DNA from: Desulfuromusa sp.
Lineage (GTDB): Bacteria > Desulfobacterota > Desulfuromonadia > Desulfuromonadales > Geopsychrobacteraceae
DNA: 58,117 nucleotides
Direction: 5' to 3'
Assembly: GCA_021647765.1 (NCBI GenBank)
Contig: JAKIUD010000014.1
Coordinates: 1 to 58,117 of the forward strand
Within the stretch, counting starts at the first letter, position 1. Each line of letters opens with the position of its first letter. The notes below the pieces were generated by a model. It saw nothing but the letters and a program-made list of their open reading frames with translations. It ran no database searches and had not been told where the DNA came from. The position numbers and the translations under genes are program-made. Positions 7,504 through 16,444 of this stretch are shown here, one piece after another.

Positions 7504-10074
7504 GTGATTTCTGGCAAACAACATCTGGCGAGGTTTCCCCGTCGTCTTCTTCCGCTTATTGCTCTCCTGCTATTTGCTGTCGCGCTCTGGGTTCTGCACC
7601 GGGCTTCGGGCAAATTTCATTACCATGACATCGTTCGTTGGGTGCATGCTGTTTCTGTCACCGACTTGTTGCTGGCTATTGGTTTGACAATACTCAGTTA
7701 CCTGGTCATGACGGCCTACGATCAACTGGCCGTTGTTTACCTGCGTCATCCCCTGAAAAAAAGTCGGGTCATGCTGGCGTCCTTTATCAGTTATGCCTTC
7801 AGCAACAACATTGGATTGTCTTTGATCACAGCGGGTTCCATGCGTTACCGACTCTATTCAGCCTGGGGTCTCTCGGCCGAACAGATCACCAAACTGGTGA
7901 GTTTTACCGTAGTGACCTTCTGGCTGGGGATTCTCACTGCCAGCGGGCTGGTGTTCACCCTGCAACCACTGGTATTGCCAGCGACATCACCTCTGCCGAT
8001 TATTTCGGTTCGAGCCTTTGGAATCGCCTCTCTGCTCCTGGCAGTGGCGTATCTACTCTTGCTCAAGCTGCGGCATGCACCGTTTCAATTGCGTTCCTGG
8101 GAATTTGCCCTGCCGTCATTAAAACTCGGCTTTGCCCAGCTGGCAGTTGGTGTGCTTGATTGGTGTCTGGCCGGCAGCGTTCTCTATGTGCTGCTGCCCG
8201 AGCAGGTCGCCTTTTCTTTTCTTCAATTACTCGGTATTTACCTGCTCGCGCAGGTTGTCGCCCTGATCAGTCACGTTCCCGGAGGGCTTGGCGTTTTTGA
8301 ATCGATGATTCTCCTCTTTGCTCCAGAGGCCTCTTCTGCAGAACTTCTGGGTTCACTGCTTCTCTATCGCGGCATCTATTACCTGTTGCCACTGGTTGCA
8401 GCAACCTCACTGTTGGCGGTGACGGAAGCGCTGAATCGTAAGGCCGTGGTCGGTCGAATGGTTCAGCTGGTTGGCCAATGGGGAGCCGTTATCGTTCCGC
8501 AATTTCTGGCTTTGTCAACGTTGATTGCTGGCGCGGTTCTGTTGTTTTCCGGCGCAACTCCGGCGGTTCCTGAGAGGCTACACTGGCTGCGCGAGTTTAT
8601 TCCGCTGCCAGTTTTAGAGGTTTCACATTTTCTTGGAAGTTTGGCCGGTGCTGTTCTCTTGTTGCTGGCTCGCGGGCTACAACGACGGCTTGATGCGGCC
8701 TACCTGTTGACTCTTATCTTTCTTGCCGGCGGCAGTCTTTTTTCACTCCTCAAGGGGGTTGATTATGAAGAGGCCACGCTTCTGGCGTTAATGCTGGTTG
8801 CCCTGATTCCTTGTCGGCGACATTTCTACCGCAAATCCTCGCTCTTTGCCGAATCGTTCAGTCTGGGTTGGATAGTTGCCATTCTGCTGGTTTTTGTTTG
8901 CTCGACCTGGCTGGGGGCTTTCGCCTTCAAACACGTAGACTATTCTACGGATCTCTGGTGGCACTTTGCCCTGAAGGCGGATGCTTCCCGTTTCCTGCGT
9001 GCAGCAGTCGGTGTCGGGGTCTTGTTGTTACTCTTCTCGTTCGCCAAGTTGTTGAAACCGGCAGCAAGCATTCCCCCGCCGACCGATCGTGAAGGGCTTG
9101 ATAAAGCCCGGGAAATTATTGCCACAACACCGACAAGCGGAGCCAATCTTGCTCTGCTCGGTGACAAGACCCTTTTGTTTGACGAGGATGATCGTGGTTT
9201 TGTCATGTACAGCATCGAAGGTCGATCCTGGATCAGCATGGGTGATCCGGTCGGCCCCCCTGATGTCGCCCGCGATCTGGCCTGGCAATTCCGTGAGCTG
9301 GTTGAGTGGCACGATGGACAGACGGTTTTTTATGAAGTCGGTCCCAGCATGCTCCATGTGTACCTCGATATGGGATTGACCCTGTTCAAACTCGGAGAGG
9401 ATGCCAGGGTGCCGTTGAATGACTTTACCCTGGCGGGCTCAAAACGCCGCGGTCTGCGCTATACTTACCGTCGTCTTGGCCGGGAGGGTTGCTCTTTTGC
9501 AGTGATCCCTGCAGTTGAGGTTCCTGCTCTGCTCCCGGATTTACAACGCATTTCCGACTCTTGGTTGAAAGAAAAAAACAGTCGGGAAAAAGGTTTCTCT
9601 CTCGGTTTTTTCAATGCCGACTATCTGCTCAATTTTCCAGTAGCTGTCGTCAGGATGGAGAATGAAATTGTTGCCTTTGCCAATTTGTGGACAGGTGCTG
9701 AAAAGTACGAGTTGTCACTCGACCTGATGCGTTACAACCCGCAGGCTCCGGACGGAATCATGGAGTATCTTTTCATTCATCTGATGTTGTGGGGACAGGA
9801 GCAGGGTTATCAGTTTTTCAGCCTTGGAATGGCACCATTGTCCGGTCTGGAAAATCGCCCCTTTGCACCACTCTGGAACCGGATCGGCGCTTTTATCTTT
9901 CGCCAGGGGGAACATTTTTATAATTTTGAGGGTTTGCGCCATTACAAGGGAAAATTTGATCCAGTTTGGGAACCCCGCTATCTCGCCTGCCCGGGGGGGC
10001 TTGCGCTGCCACGTATTCTGACCAATACCACGACACTGATTTCCGGTGGGATCAAAGGGGTGCTTGGAAAATGA
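7504..10074 (+). CDS. mprF: MprF-like bifunctional phosphatidylglycerol lysyltransferase/flippase
   Basis: This roughly 856-residue protein has about 13-14 N-terminal transmembrane segments (LPG-synthase flippase domain, about residues 20-520). A cytosolic DUF2156-type GNAT-fold transferase domain follows (about 545-850) with typical MprF blocks: SMGDPVGPP, KRRGLRYTYRRLGREG, SLDLMRYNPQAPDGIMEYLF and FYNFEGLRHYKGKFDPVWEPRYL. The enzyme moves an aminoacyl group, classically lysine, from charged tRNA to phosphatidylglycerol and flips the product, lowering surface negative charge. The GTG at 7504 is preferred to the GTG at 7438 because GAAAGGA lies 9 bases upstream. The gene appears more GC-rich than its flanks. 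An alpha/beta hydrolase follows on the same strand. Confidence 0.88.
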   Translation: MISGKQHLARFPRRLLPLIALLLFAVALWVLHRASGKFHYHDIVRWVHAVSVTDLLLAIGLTILSYLVMTAYDQLAVVYLRHPLKKSRVMLASFISYAFSNNIGLSLITAGSMRYRLYSAWGLSAEQITKLVSFTVVTFWLGILTASGLVFTLQPLVLPATSPLPIISVRAFGIASLLLAVAYLLLLKLRHAPFQLRSWEFALPSLKLGFAQLAVGVLDWCLAGSVLYVLLPEQVAFSFLQLLGIYLLAQVVALISHVPGGLGVFESMILLFAPEASSAELLGSLLLYRGIYYLLPLVAATSLLAVTEALNRKAVVGRMVQLVGQWGAVIVPQFLALSTLIAGAVLLFSGATPAVPERLHWLREFIPLPVLEVSHFLGSLAGAVLLLLARGLQRRLDAAYLLTLIFLAGGSLFSLLKGVDYEEATLLALMLVALIPCRRHFYRKSSLFAESFSLGWIVAILLVFVCSTWLGAFAFKHVDYSTDLWWHFALKADASRFLRAAVGVGVLLLLFSFAKLLKPAASIPPPTDREGLDKAREIIATTPTSGANLALLGDKTLLFDEDDRGFVMYSIEGRSWISMGDPVGPPDVARDLAWQFRELVEWHDGQTVFYEVGPSMLHVYLDMGLTLFKLGEDARVPLNDFTLAGSKRRGLRYTYRRLGREGCSFAVIPAVEVPALLPDLQRISDSWLKEKNSREKGFSLGFFNADYLLNFPVAVVRMENEIVAFANLWTGAEKYELSLDLMRYNPQAPDGIMEYLFIHLMLWGQEQGYQFFSLGMAPLSGLENRPFAPLWNRIGAFIFRQGEHFYNFEGLRHYKGKFDPVWEPRYLACPGGLALPRILTNTTTLISGGIKGVLGK

Positions 10075-10333
10075 GCAGGCGTAACCACTACCTGATTGTA
10101 TTCAGAAGAAAAACACCTGTTACGCTCCTACGCTATTCTCGAGGCAAGCACGGGCAATCGTTTAACCCTCTGTTACAACGGTGAAGAGTCTGGCATGATC
10201 TTGGCGAAGGTGTCGCTCGTATGCTGGCGTCGTTGCTGTAAGGGCAAACAGACAAACATAAATTATCCGGCTACCGATTTTGAGAATCTCTCGAACTTTG
10301 CGTGGAAGTCGTGTTCGGATCAGTAGTGACTCT
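10075..10333. other. Intergenic region with no recognised feature
   Basis: This 259-bp gap separates the mprF-like gene from the hydrolase. Short open frames cross it in all frames, but none resembles a known protein. I see no clear terminator or promoter. Confidence 0.4.
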
Positions 10334-11218
10334 ATGAAAATATTTTTTATCATTCTTGCAGCTTTTCTCGCCACGGCAATCTTGATTGGTGGTGGGCAGT
10401 TCATCCCAATTTCCAAGAATTTTGTTTATTACCTCTGGTGGCGAACAACAGTGTCAGGAATTGCTCAGAAGGGTAGCATCAGGGTCGAAGATGCTGATAT
10501 CCACTATCGCTATTATGGTAATGGATCCCCGGTACTGCTTCTGCATGGGGGATTAAGTCATCGGCTGAGCTGGTTCTCTCAGGTTCCCTGGCTGGTCGAA
10601 TCAGGGCGGAAAGTCATATTGATAGATTCCCGCGGTCACGGTAATAGCGGTCTGGGTGACAATGCTCTGAGCTATCGTTTGTTGGCCGCCGATGCGGTTC
10701 ATGTTCTGGATCAACTGGGTATCCAGCAGACCGATGTCATTGGTTGGAGCGATGGCGCCAATACCGTTTTGCTCCTTGCTCGTTACTGGCCCCAACGGGT
10801 TGGTAAAATTGTTGCTATCAGCGGTAATTTTGACCCTTCAGGGATTAAACCTGAAGCACATGATGACAACATCGTCCACAGTTCCGGTCTGAGTTACTGG
10901 TTGAAACGCTGGTGGACCGGAGCAGGAGAACAATTTTTTGAACTGGAAGACAAAATCAAACACTTATGGCAGAACAATCCAAAGTTAAAAGCTGACGATT
11001 TACGCGGAATAACTACCCCTATCATGGTTATCATTGGTGAGCACGATCTGATCAAATTGGCACATGCGCATGAAATGACCGCACTCCTACCATGTAGTCG
11101 CCTGGAGATTATACAGGGTGGAGGGCATACAACAGTGGTGACTCATGCTTCCCAGATTAATCAGTTGATCAGCAAATTTTTTACCCTTCCTAGCAATGAT
11201 AGAATAAAACAGCCTTAA
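10334..11218 (+). CDS. Membrane-anchored alpha/beta hydrolase
   Basis: The protein has about 294 residues. An N-terminal hydrophobic segment (MKIFFIILAAFLATAILIGG) acts as a membrane anchor or uncleaved signal, followed by an alpha/beta-hydrolase fold. Visible elements are the oxyanion HGG (VLLLHGGLSH), DSRGHGNSG, the nucleophile elbow GWSDGAN, the acid-loop GEHD and the catalytic histidine in GGGHTT. The ATG at 10334 is preferred because the signal-like helix begins there; the open frame extends 18 codons upstream without support. The substrate is unknown. Its position after an MprF-like gene suggests a lipid-related or envelope role, but that is inference only. Confidence 0.8.
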   Translation: MKIFFIILAAFLATAILIGGGQFIPISKNFVYYLWWRTTVSGIAQKGSIRVEDADIHYRYYGNGSPVLLLHGGLSHRLSWFSQVPWLVESGRKVILIDSRGHGNSGLGDNALSYRLLAADAVHVLDQLGIQQTDVIGWSDGANTVLLLARYWPQRVGKIVAISGNFDPSGIKPEAHDDNIVHSSGLSYWLKRWWTGAGEQFFELEDKIKHLWQNNPKLKADDLRGITTPIMVIIGEHDLIKLAHAHEMTALLPCSRLEIIQGGGHTTVVTHASQINQLISKFFTLPSNDRIKQP

Positions 11219-11276
11219 AATTATTGCTAGCTGAATGCAAAAAATGGAGTCAGGTCTTGCATGGTACTCTCTAATT

Positions 11277-11375
11277 ATGTCACGACCATTGCGCATAGAA
11301 TTTGAAGGAGCCTTGTATCACATCACTGCTCGGGGAATCGACAAGAATCGATTCCCAAACTCAACCAGACAGTAA
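11277..11375 (+). pseudogene. Truncated REP-associated tyrosine transposase (Y1/RAYT)
   Basis: The 32-codon frame starts MSRPLRIEFEGALYHITARG, an unmistakable N-terminus of the Y1_Tnp REP-associated transposase family, then breaks off at a stop after DKNRFPNSTRQ. The HUH and tyrosine catalytic parts are absent. The sequence just upstream (GGAGTCAGGTCTTGCAT, 11246-11262) also resembles the leader often found before these genes. The remnant is relevant to the REP-like palindromes elsewhere in the window. Confidence 0.8.
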
Positions 11376-11452
11376 GTGCAATTTCTTCTTGCATTTGCTG
11401 TTTCGAAAACATTTTTTAACTCCCCGTTGGGTCTGGTGGTGCTGAATCCGAC

Positions 11453-12328
11453 TCAGGAGATGAATTCTTCCGCCCGATCAATCAGATGCCGGGCAATACT
11501 CCGTCTGGGCGGTAGCGTTGGTAGCTGATTTAGTTTACACCATTTAGCATCTGCCAGTTCTCTATCCCGCAGTTCTATCTCTCCACCGGCATAATCGGCG
11601 ACAAATCCGCACATCAACTGGCTGGGAAATGGCCAGGATTGACTACCAAGGTAACGGATATTTTTGATCTGGATATTTGTCTCTTCGGCAGTTTCTCTTG
11701 CCATTGCTTCTTCCAGACATTCACCAAATTCGACAAAACCAGCAACCAGGCTGTAGCGTCCGTCTGCCCATTCCGCTTTTCGGGCGAGGAGGATTTCATC
11801 TCCCTTGATCACCAGACCGATAACGCAGGGATGAATGCGTGGGAAATGATGGTTATTGCAAGCCAGACACTCTTTTCCCCATTCCTCAGGTAGTCTGGCA
11901 AGTTTTTTCCCACAGTTTCCACAATATTGACTGCTCTGTTCCCAGTGGAGAATCATTTGTCCTACGCCAGCCAGTGAAAGCAATGCCACTGATAGCTTTG
12001 ACTCCGTTGCTCGAAGTGGCTGTCTTTGTAGTTGCAGTGGACATTCCATCTCTTTTGGGATATCCAATAATCGGCACGGTTGCCCTTGCCATTGACCGAT
12101 GTACAGGGGAGGGGATGTCATGGTTGAAAAAGGGGAATCTCCTCCCGGGAGTGTTTGTATTTGCTCTGTGCTGACAGTCAACAAGTTCATCCCTTGTAGT
12201 GGCAGCCACACCCCATCACCCCCCGGATCCCGATCTGGAGTCTCCGGCAGGAAATATTTATCCAGACTGGCTCGATTAAAAGGGAGATCAACTGGAGTCG
12301 GGTAATAATCAGGCAGAGTCATTTTCAT
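11453..12328 (-). CDS. nudC: NAD(H) pyrophosphatase / RNA deNADding enzyme NudC
   Basis: This 291-residue protein contains the NudC zinc ribbon (CGNCGKKLARLPEEWGKECLAC, about 140-161) and the Nudix box (GFVEFGECLEEAMARETAEETN, matching GX5EX7REUXEEXGU). The NudC-specific SQPWPFPxS-type element appears as SQSWPFPSQLM. It hydrolyses NAD(H) to NMN(H) and AMP and, in characterised homologues, removes NAD caps from RNA. The start overlaps the stop of the upstream Nudix gene (ATGA), so the two are translationally coupled. Confidence 0.92.
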   Translation of the reverse strand: MKMTLPDYYPTPVDLPFNRASLDKYFLPETPDRDPGGDGVWLPLQGMNLLTVSTEQIQTLPGGDSPFSTMTSPPLYIGQWQGQPCRLLDIPKEMECPLQLQRQPLRATESKLSVALLSLAGVGQMILHWEQSSQYCGNCGKKLARLPEEWGKECLACNNHHFPRIHPCVIGLVIKGDEILLARKAEWADGRYSLVAGFVEFGECLEEAMARETAEETNIQIKNIRYLGSQSWPFPSQLMCGFVADYAGGEIELRDRELADAKWCKLNQLPTLPPRRSIARHLIDRAEEFIS

Positions 12329-12855
12329 GATTTAGTTCTATCTAAAACGGCATAACGTAACAGAGCAATCTGGGTTTTTGCATCGGTGATTGTTCCGCTA
12401 GAGATCATCTCTAACGCTTCATCCAGAGTGACAATCAGCGGTTCTATAAATTCATCCGGTTCATGGGCGGTCTGCCTTTGTTCCAGCTCAGTTGCAATAA
12501 ATAGATATATCCGCTCATTGCAAAACCCGATACTACTGTAGACATACCCCAAGGATTCAAGCTGCTGCGGTCGATAGCCAATTTCCTCTTCCAGTTCCCG
12601 TTCAACGCAACCAGCGGCATCTTCTCCAACTTCTAACCGACCAGCTGGAATTTCATAGATATAGTCTCGTGCAGCAGGGCGAAATTGACGGATCAACAGT
12701 AAGCGTCCATCGTCAAGAATTGGTAGTGCAGCAGCTCCACCGGGATGTCGAATGATTTCAAAGCCTGACTCTCTGTTGTCTGGCATTTTGTGGACTTCAT
12801 GCGCCAGATCAAGGATGCGACCATGATATAAGATTTCTTCTTTAATGATACTCAA
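12325..12855 (-). CDS. ADP-ribose pyrophosphatase-type Nudix hydrolase
   Basis: The protein has 176 residues and a clear Nudix box (GRLEVGEDAAGCVERELEEEIGYRP, about 92-116). The arrangement VxxIRQFRPA...IYEIPAGRLE is diagnostic of the ADP-ribose pyrophosphatase (NudF) subgroup. It probably hydrolyses ADP-ribose or related nucleotide sugars. The start codon is TTG with AAAGGA about 9 bases upstream. It is co-transcribed with nudC, which also acts on nicotinamide nucleotides, so the pair suggests NAD-metabolite turnover. Confidence 0.88.
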   Translation of the reverse strand: MSIIKEEILYHGRILDLAHEVHKMPDNRESGFEIIRHPGGAAALPILDDGRLLLIRQFRPAARDYIYEIPAGRLEVGEDAAGCVERELEEEIGYRPQQLESLGYVYSSIGFCNERIYLFIATELEQRQTAHEPDEFIEPLIVTLDEALEMISSGTITDAKTQIALLRYAVLDRTKS

Positions 12856-12927
12856 AAGGTGAATCCTTTCGGGATATTGAATACAAAAAAAATGAATAGT
12901 GAATAGGTTGTATGAGTTTGTATGGCA

Positions 12928-13668
12928 TTAGCAATCCAGCTGTTGCTGGAGAAATTTTTGCAGAGAACTATGATCACCACGATGTTCACAGAGCCATTCC
13001 GGGCCATCTCGATCAACCAGCCAGGTATCGACCAAAAAGGTTTTCATCCCAATAGCTGTAGCTGCCATGTCGTGATTGCTATCGTTACCGACCATCAGGC
13101 AATTTTCTGGTGCAATGCCAATTTCATTGGCAATTGCCTGAAAGTAACCCGCAAAGGGTTTGCAGTAATAGCTATTTTCATAACTGGTCAGATAGGTGAA
13201 AGAATCTTCTTTCAGTTTTGCCCATTTCATCCGTGCCTGAATCATGAATTTCGGGAAGACTGGATTGGTTGCCAAAACGAGAGGTATCCCTCTTTTTTGA
13301 CAATCATTGACGATTTGTCTTGCCAACGGGATGGGCTGAATAAACTGCTGTAGTCTATCCAGTCCAGTCTCTTTCAAGTGGGTCAGACTTTCATCTATTA
13401 TCGAATCAGGGAGTGCTAGCTCCTGTTGCATTCTTGCATAAACGCGTTCTTCATTTGTCATCGATCCATCACCTTCAATATGAATCAAGTCATAGATGAT
13501 TCCAAGTAAAGTTTTTTCAAATTTTTTTGGTTTGACCCTGTCAGCACAGTACGCAGAAAGACTTTGGATATACTGTGAAATAAAATCTTTCATTTGCCCT
13601 CGCAGCAGAGTTCCATCAAGATCAAATAGCACAGCTTTAATGGTATTATTTTGCTCTTGTTCTGGCAT
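12928..13668 (-). CDS. HAD-superfamily hydrolase (phosphatase)
   Basis: The 246-residue protein carries HAD motif I (VLFDLDGTLLRG, about 13-24), motif II (VLATNP), the motif III lysine in the YYCKPFAGYF segment, and motif IV (MVGNDSNHDMAA). A cap domain of about 90 residues is inserted after motif I. This is a type I HAD phosphatase; the substrate is not predictable. An AAGGAG site sits 4 bases before the ATG. It lies upstream of the two Nudix genes on the same strand with a 72-bp gap, so a shared transcript is possible. Confidence 0.85.
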   Translation of the reverse strand: MPEQEQNNTIKAVLFDLDGTLLRGQMKDFISQYIQSLSAYCADRVKPKKFEKTLLGIIYDLIHIEGDGSMTNEERVYARMQQELALPDSIIDESLTHLKETGLDRLQQFIQPIPLARQIVNDCQKRGIPLVLATNPVFPKFMIQARMKWAKLKEDSFTYLTSYENSYYCKPFAGYFQAIANEIGIAPENCLMVGNDSNHDMAATAIGMKTFLVDTWLVDRDGPEWLCEHRGDHSSLQKFLQQQLDC

Positions 13669-13749
13669 ACAACTCCTTGTTTTCTGGAATTTCCAAAAAT
13701 ATCTTTTACCATAGTCTGTAAATGAGCGTCCAATGCAAGCCAGGAAAAC

Positions 13750-13778
13750 TTGACTGTTATGTCAATGGACGTTAAAAG
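13750..13778 (+). promoter_or_regulatory. Promoter with overlapping inverted repeat for the XRE-cupin gene
   Basis: TTGACT (13750-13755) and TAAAAG (13773-13778) are separated by 17 bp. The arms TTGAC and GTCAA (13750-13765) form an inverted repeat over the -35 box. This position suits autoregulation by the HTH protein encoded 30 bp downstream. Confidence 0.45.
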
Positions 13779-13807
13779 TTAAACGAAACTGTCATCAGAG
13801 GATAGCA

Positions 13808-14401
13808 ATGAACGAATTTAGAACCGAAGTCAAGGAGTTGCAGATTGGACAGAAGATCCGCGAGCTCAGGCAGAAACAGCGGATGACTTTGCAGGATCTT
13901 TCTCAGGTGACGGAGCTATCCAAGCCGCTGTTGTCACAGGTTGAAAATGATCAGGTGATTCCGCCATTGGCAACCCTTCTGCGTGTAGCTAAAGCCCTTA
14001 GGGTGCCGCTGCAAACTTTTTTTGAAGAAGAAGACAATACCCAAAAGTGTCTGGTTGTCAGGGCTGATGATGCAGAGCGGATGAATCGTGGCCCTAGTCA
14101 TGGTGGCGCTCCTCAACCCTATTTTTATCATTCTCTGGCTTATGGAAAAAAACATAAACACATGGAGCCTTTTCTGGTTGAGTTTGACCCGGCTCAGACC
14201 GATCAGTCCCAACCTGTGCGACATGCGGGAGAAGAATTTTTCTACATTCTGGAGGGACAGGTTGAGTTGATGCATGGGGCAGAAACCTATATTTTAAATG
14301 CTGGGGATTCTGTGTACTGGGATTCCAATGAACCGCATCGTTTGCGAGCCTTGGGGACTCAAGTTGCCCATGGAATTGCGGTTCTTTATCCAAGAAACTG
14401 A
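13808..14401 (+). CDS. XRE-family regulator with C-terminal cupin domain
   Basis: The protein has 197 residues. The N-terminal helix-turn-helix (about 15-70, QKIRELRQKQRMTLQDLSQVTELSKPLLSQVEND) is of the Cro/C1 type. A cupin_2 sensor domain (about 110-195) contains RHAGEEFFYILEGQVELMHG and GDSVYWDSNEPHR, a normal cupin core. Such regulators respond to a small ligand or metal bound in the cupin. Targets are unknown; the gene lies 93 bp upstream of elbB and may control it or itself. Confidence 0.9.
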   Translation: MNEFRTEVKELQIGQKIRELRQKQRMTLQDLSQVTELSKPLLSQVENDQVIPPLATLLRVAKALRVPLQTFFEEEDNTQKCLVVRADDAERMNRGPSHGGAPQPYFYHSLAYGKKHKHMEPFLVEFDPAQTDQSQPVRHAGEEFFYILEGQVELMHGAETYILNAGDSVYWDSNEPHRLRALGTQVAHGIAVLYPRN

Positions 14402-14494
14402 AACTTAGAAAATACACTTTTAAAATTGTTTGTTATGCTTAAAATATCTCTATTTTTCAAATCTATTCTGGACAACAATTGACAAGGAGGTTCT

Positions 14495-15157
14495 ATGGCG
14501 AAAATTGGTATTATCCTTTCTGGCTGTGGTGTCTACGATGGTAGTGAAATTCATGAAGCTGTTATTACTTTGTTGGCTCTCGATCGCGCAGGGGCTGAAG
14601 TTGTTATGATGGCTCCCAATATGGAACAGGCTGTCGTCAACCATTTGACCGGTGAACCTGTCGAGGGCGCTATCCGTAACGTTCTGGAAGAATCAGCACG
14701 GATTGCGCGTGGTAACATCAGTGATATTGCCGCAGTTAACGCTGCTGATTTGGATGCACTGTTTATTCCCGGTGGTTTTGGAGCAGCAAAAAATCTCTGT
14801 GATTTTGCATTCAAAGGTTCTGATTGTGATGTGCATCCTGATGTGGCTCGGCTCATCCAGGACATTGTTGCCGCCAAAAAACCACTGGCAGCCGTCTGTA
14901 TCGCTCCAGCGCTGATCGCCAAGATCCTTGGTGATGATAAGCTGAATCCCCAGGTGACAATTGGCACCGATGCAGAGACCGCAGGAGCCCTCTCTTCAAT
15001 GGGAGCAACGCATTTGTCCTGTCCGGTCAATGAATTTATTATTGATAAAGAAAACAAGATTATTACCTCTCCAGCTTATATGCTTGCTGGCAGCATCAGC
15101 GAGGCGGCAGAAGGGATTGAAAAGACGGTCGATGCGCTTATGGAGATGCTTGATTGA
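14495..15157 (+). CDS. elbB: ElbB-like class I glutamine amidotransferase-like protein (isoprenoid biosynthesis-associated)
   Basis: This 220-residue DJ-1/PfpI-fold protein begins KIGIILSGCGVYDGSEIHEAV, the ElbB signature. It carries the nucleophile-elbow cysteine (AAVCIAPALIA, about residue 134) and FIPGGFGAAKNLCDFAF. Escherichia coli ElbB has glyoxalase activity and was linked to isoprenoid synthesis; the physiological role is unsettled. GGAGG precedes the ATG. Full length for the family. Confidence 0.9.
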   Translation: MAKIGIILSGCGVYDGSEIHEAVITLLALDRAGAEVVMMAPNMEQAVVNHLTGEPVEGAIRNVLEESARIARGNISDIAAVNAADLDALFIPGGFGAAKNLCDFAFKGSDCDVHPDVARLIQDIVAAKKPLAAVCIAPALIAKILGDDKLNPQVTIGTDAETAGALSSMGATHLSCPVNEFIIDKENKIITSPAYMLAGSISEAAEGIEKTVDALMEMLD

Positions 15158-15273
15158 GTCGATCCTAAATAAAGTAAAAAAGTAAAACGCATGGAAATCA
15201 GTATTGTAATGATAAACCAAAACTGCTAAGTTTCATCCGGTTTCATTTAACTTTTAAAATAAGGAGGCTCCAA

Positions 15274-15432
15274 ATGCAAAAATATGTATGTATCGTCTGT
15301 GGTTACGTTTATGATCCTGCTGAGGGTGATCCCGATAATGGTATTGAGCCGGGAACCAGTTTTGAAAATATTCCAGAAGATTGGGTCTGCCCACTCTGTG
15401 GAGTTCCTAAGTCTGACTTTGAACCCGCATAG
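15274..15432 (+). CDS. Rubredoxin
   Basis: This 52-residue protein opens MQKYVCIVCGYVYDPAEGD and ends with WVCPLCGVPKSDFEPA. The two CxxCG pairs (CIVCG and CPLCG) ligate one iron, and length and spacing are exactly those of classic rubredoxin. It transfers single electrons, typically to oxygen- or peroxide-detoxifying enzymes in anaerobes. AAGGAGG lies 7 bases upstream of the ATG. The gene is followed immediately by a strong terminator, so it probably forms its own or the final unit of a transcript. Confidence 0.97.
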   Translation: MQKYVCIVCGYVYDPAEGDPDNGIEPGTSFENIPEDWVCPLCGVPKSDFEPA

Positions 15433-15450
15433 TTTTAGTTGTTTTTAAGA

Positions 15451-15502
15451 TCAAACCAAACAAGGCTCGATTGTTTATTCAATCGAGCCTTGTTTGATTT
15501 GA
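15451..15502. terminator. Strong hairpin terminator after rubredoxin
   Basis: Two 23-nt arms (15451-15473 and 15480-15502) pair with a single mismatch around the loop TTTATT. The core is AAACAAGGCTCGATTG. T-rich sequence follows at about 15511-15525 (ATTATTTTTATTTTT). Confidence 0.85.
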
Positions 15503-15559
15503 TCGCGAAATATTATTTTTATTTTTCCACGCAATTAGAATCGGTAGATCAGGAACAAA

Positions 15560-16444
15560 ATGATGAAAGAGAACCAGATTCGCAAGCCTGACTGGCTTAA
15601 AGTTAAATTTCCTGCAGGTGAGAACTATACCAGAATTGATCGTTATCATCGTCTTCATGGTCTCAACTCTGTTTGCCGTAGTGCCGCTTGCCCAAATCAG
15701 GGAGAGTGTTGGAGTCAAGGAACGGCAACCTTTATGATTCTTGGAACTATCTGTAGTCGCCACTGCCGTTTCTGTAATGTTGCTAGCGGTCACCTTGACA
15801 CGCCTGACCCTGAAGAACCATCCAAGGTGGCAAAGGCTATCTATGAGCTGGAACTCAATCATGCGGTGATCACCACGGTGACCAGGGATGATCTTGCCGA
15901 TGGCGGGGCAAGTCAGTTTGTCGAATTCATCAGAGAAATCCGTAAATTAACCAGTGAATGCCGGATTGAATTGCTGATTTCAGACCTTCAGGGCAATTGG
16001 GTCGCTCTTGCCAGTATTCTTGCAGAAAAACCGGATATTCTCGGACATAACGTCGAGACTGTTCCGCGACTCTACGCGCAGGTACGTCCGGAGGCTGAAT
16101 ATCGGCGCAGCTTGTCTCTGCTGGCAGAGGTTCATCGGCAGAACTCAGAAATTATTACCAAGTCCGGACTGATGCTGGGGATGGGGGAAACTGAGGAGGA
16201 GGTTCTTCAGGTTATGGAAGATCTGCGTGAGCATGATTGTCAGTTGCTGACATTGGGACAATATCTGGCTCCATCGCGTAACCATTTTCCAGTGCAGCGT
16301 TATGTGCCACCACAAGAATTTTCTGAATATGCCGAAAAGGGGCTTGACCTGGGTTTTACTCATGTTGAGGCGGGGCCATTGGTGCGCTCTTCGTATCATG
16401 CAGAAGAGCAATATAATTCCAGCAAAAGAGATTTCCATGGATAA
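15560..16444 (+). CDS. lipA: Lipoyl synthase
   Basis: This 294-residue radical SAM enzyme inserts two sulfurs into octanoyl-lysine on lipoyl domains. It has the auxiliary cluster motif CRSAACPNQGEC (C-x4-C-x5-C, about 39-50), the radical SAM motif CSRHCRFC (about 66-73) and the terminal RSSYHAEE that ligates the auxiliary cluster. Two adjacent ATG codons could start it. The sucB lipoyl domain encoded 4 kb downstream is a likely substrate. No lipB is in the window. The stop overlaps the thioesterase start by eight bases. Confidence 0.95.
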   Translation: MMKENQIRKPDWLKVKFPAGENYTRIDRYHRLHGLNSVCRSAACPNQGECWSQGTATFMILGTICSRHCRFCNVASGHLDTPDPEEPSKVAKAIYELELNHAVITTVTRDDLADGGASQFVEFIREIRKLTSECRIELLISDLQGNWVALASILAEKPDILGHNVETVPRLYAQVRPEAEYRRSLSLLAEVHRQNSEIITKSGLMLGMGETEEEVLQVMEDLREHDCQLLTLGQYLAPSRNHFPVQRYVPPQEFSEYAEKGLDLGFTHVEAGPLVRSSYHAEEQYNSSKRDFHG

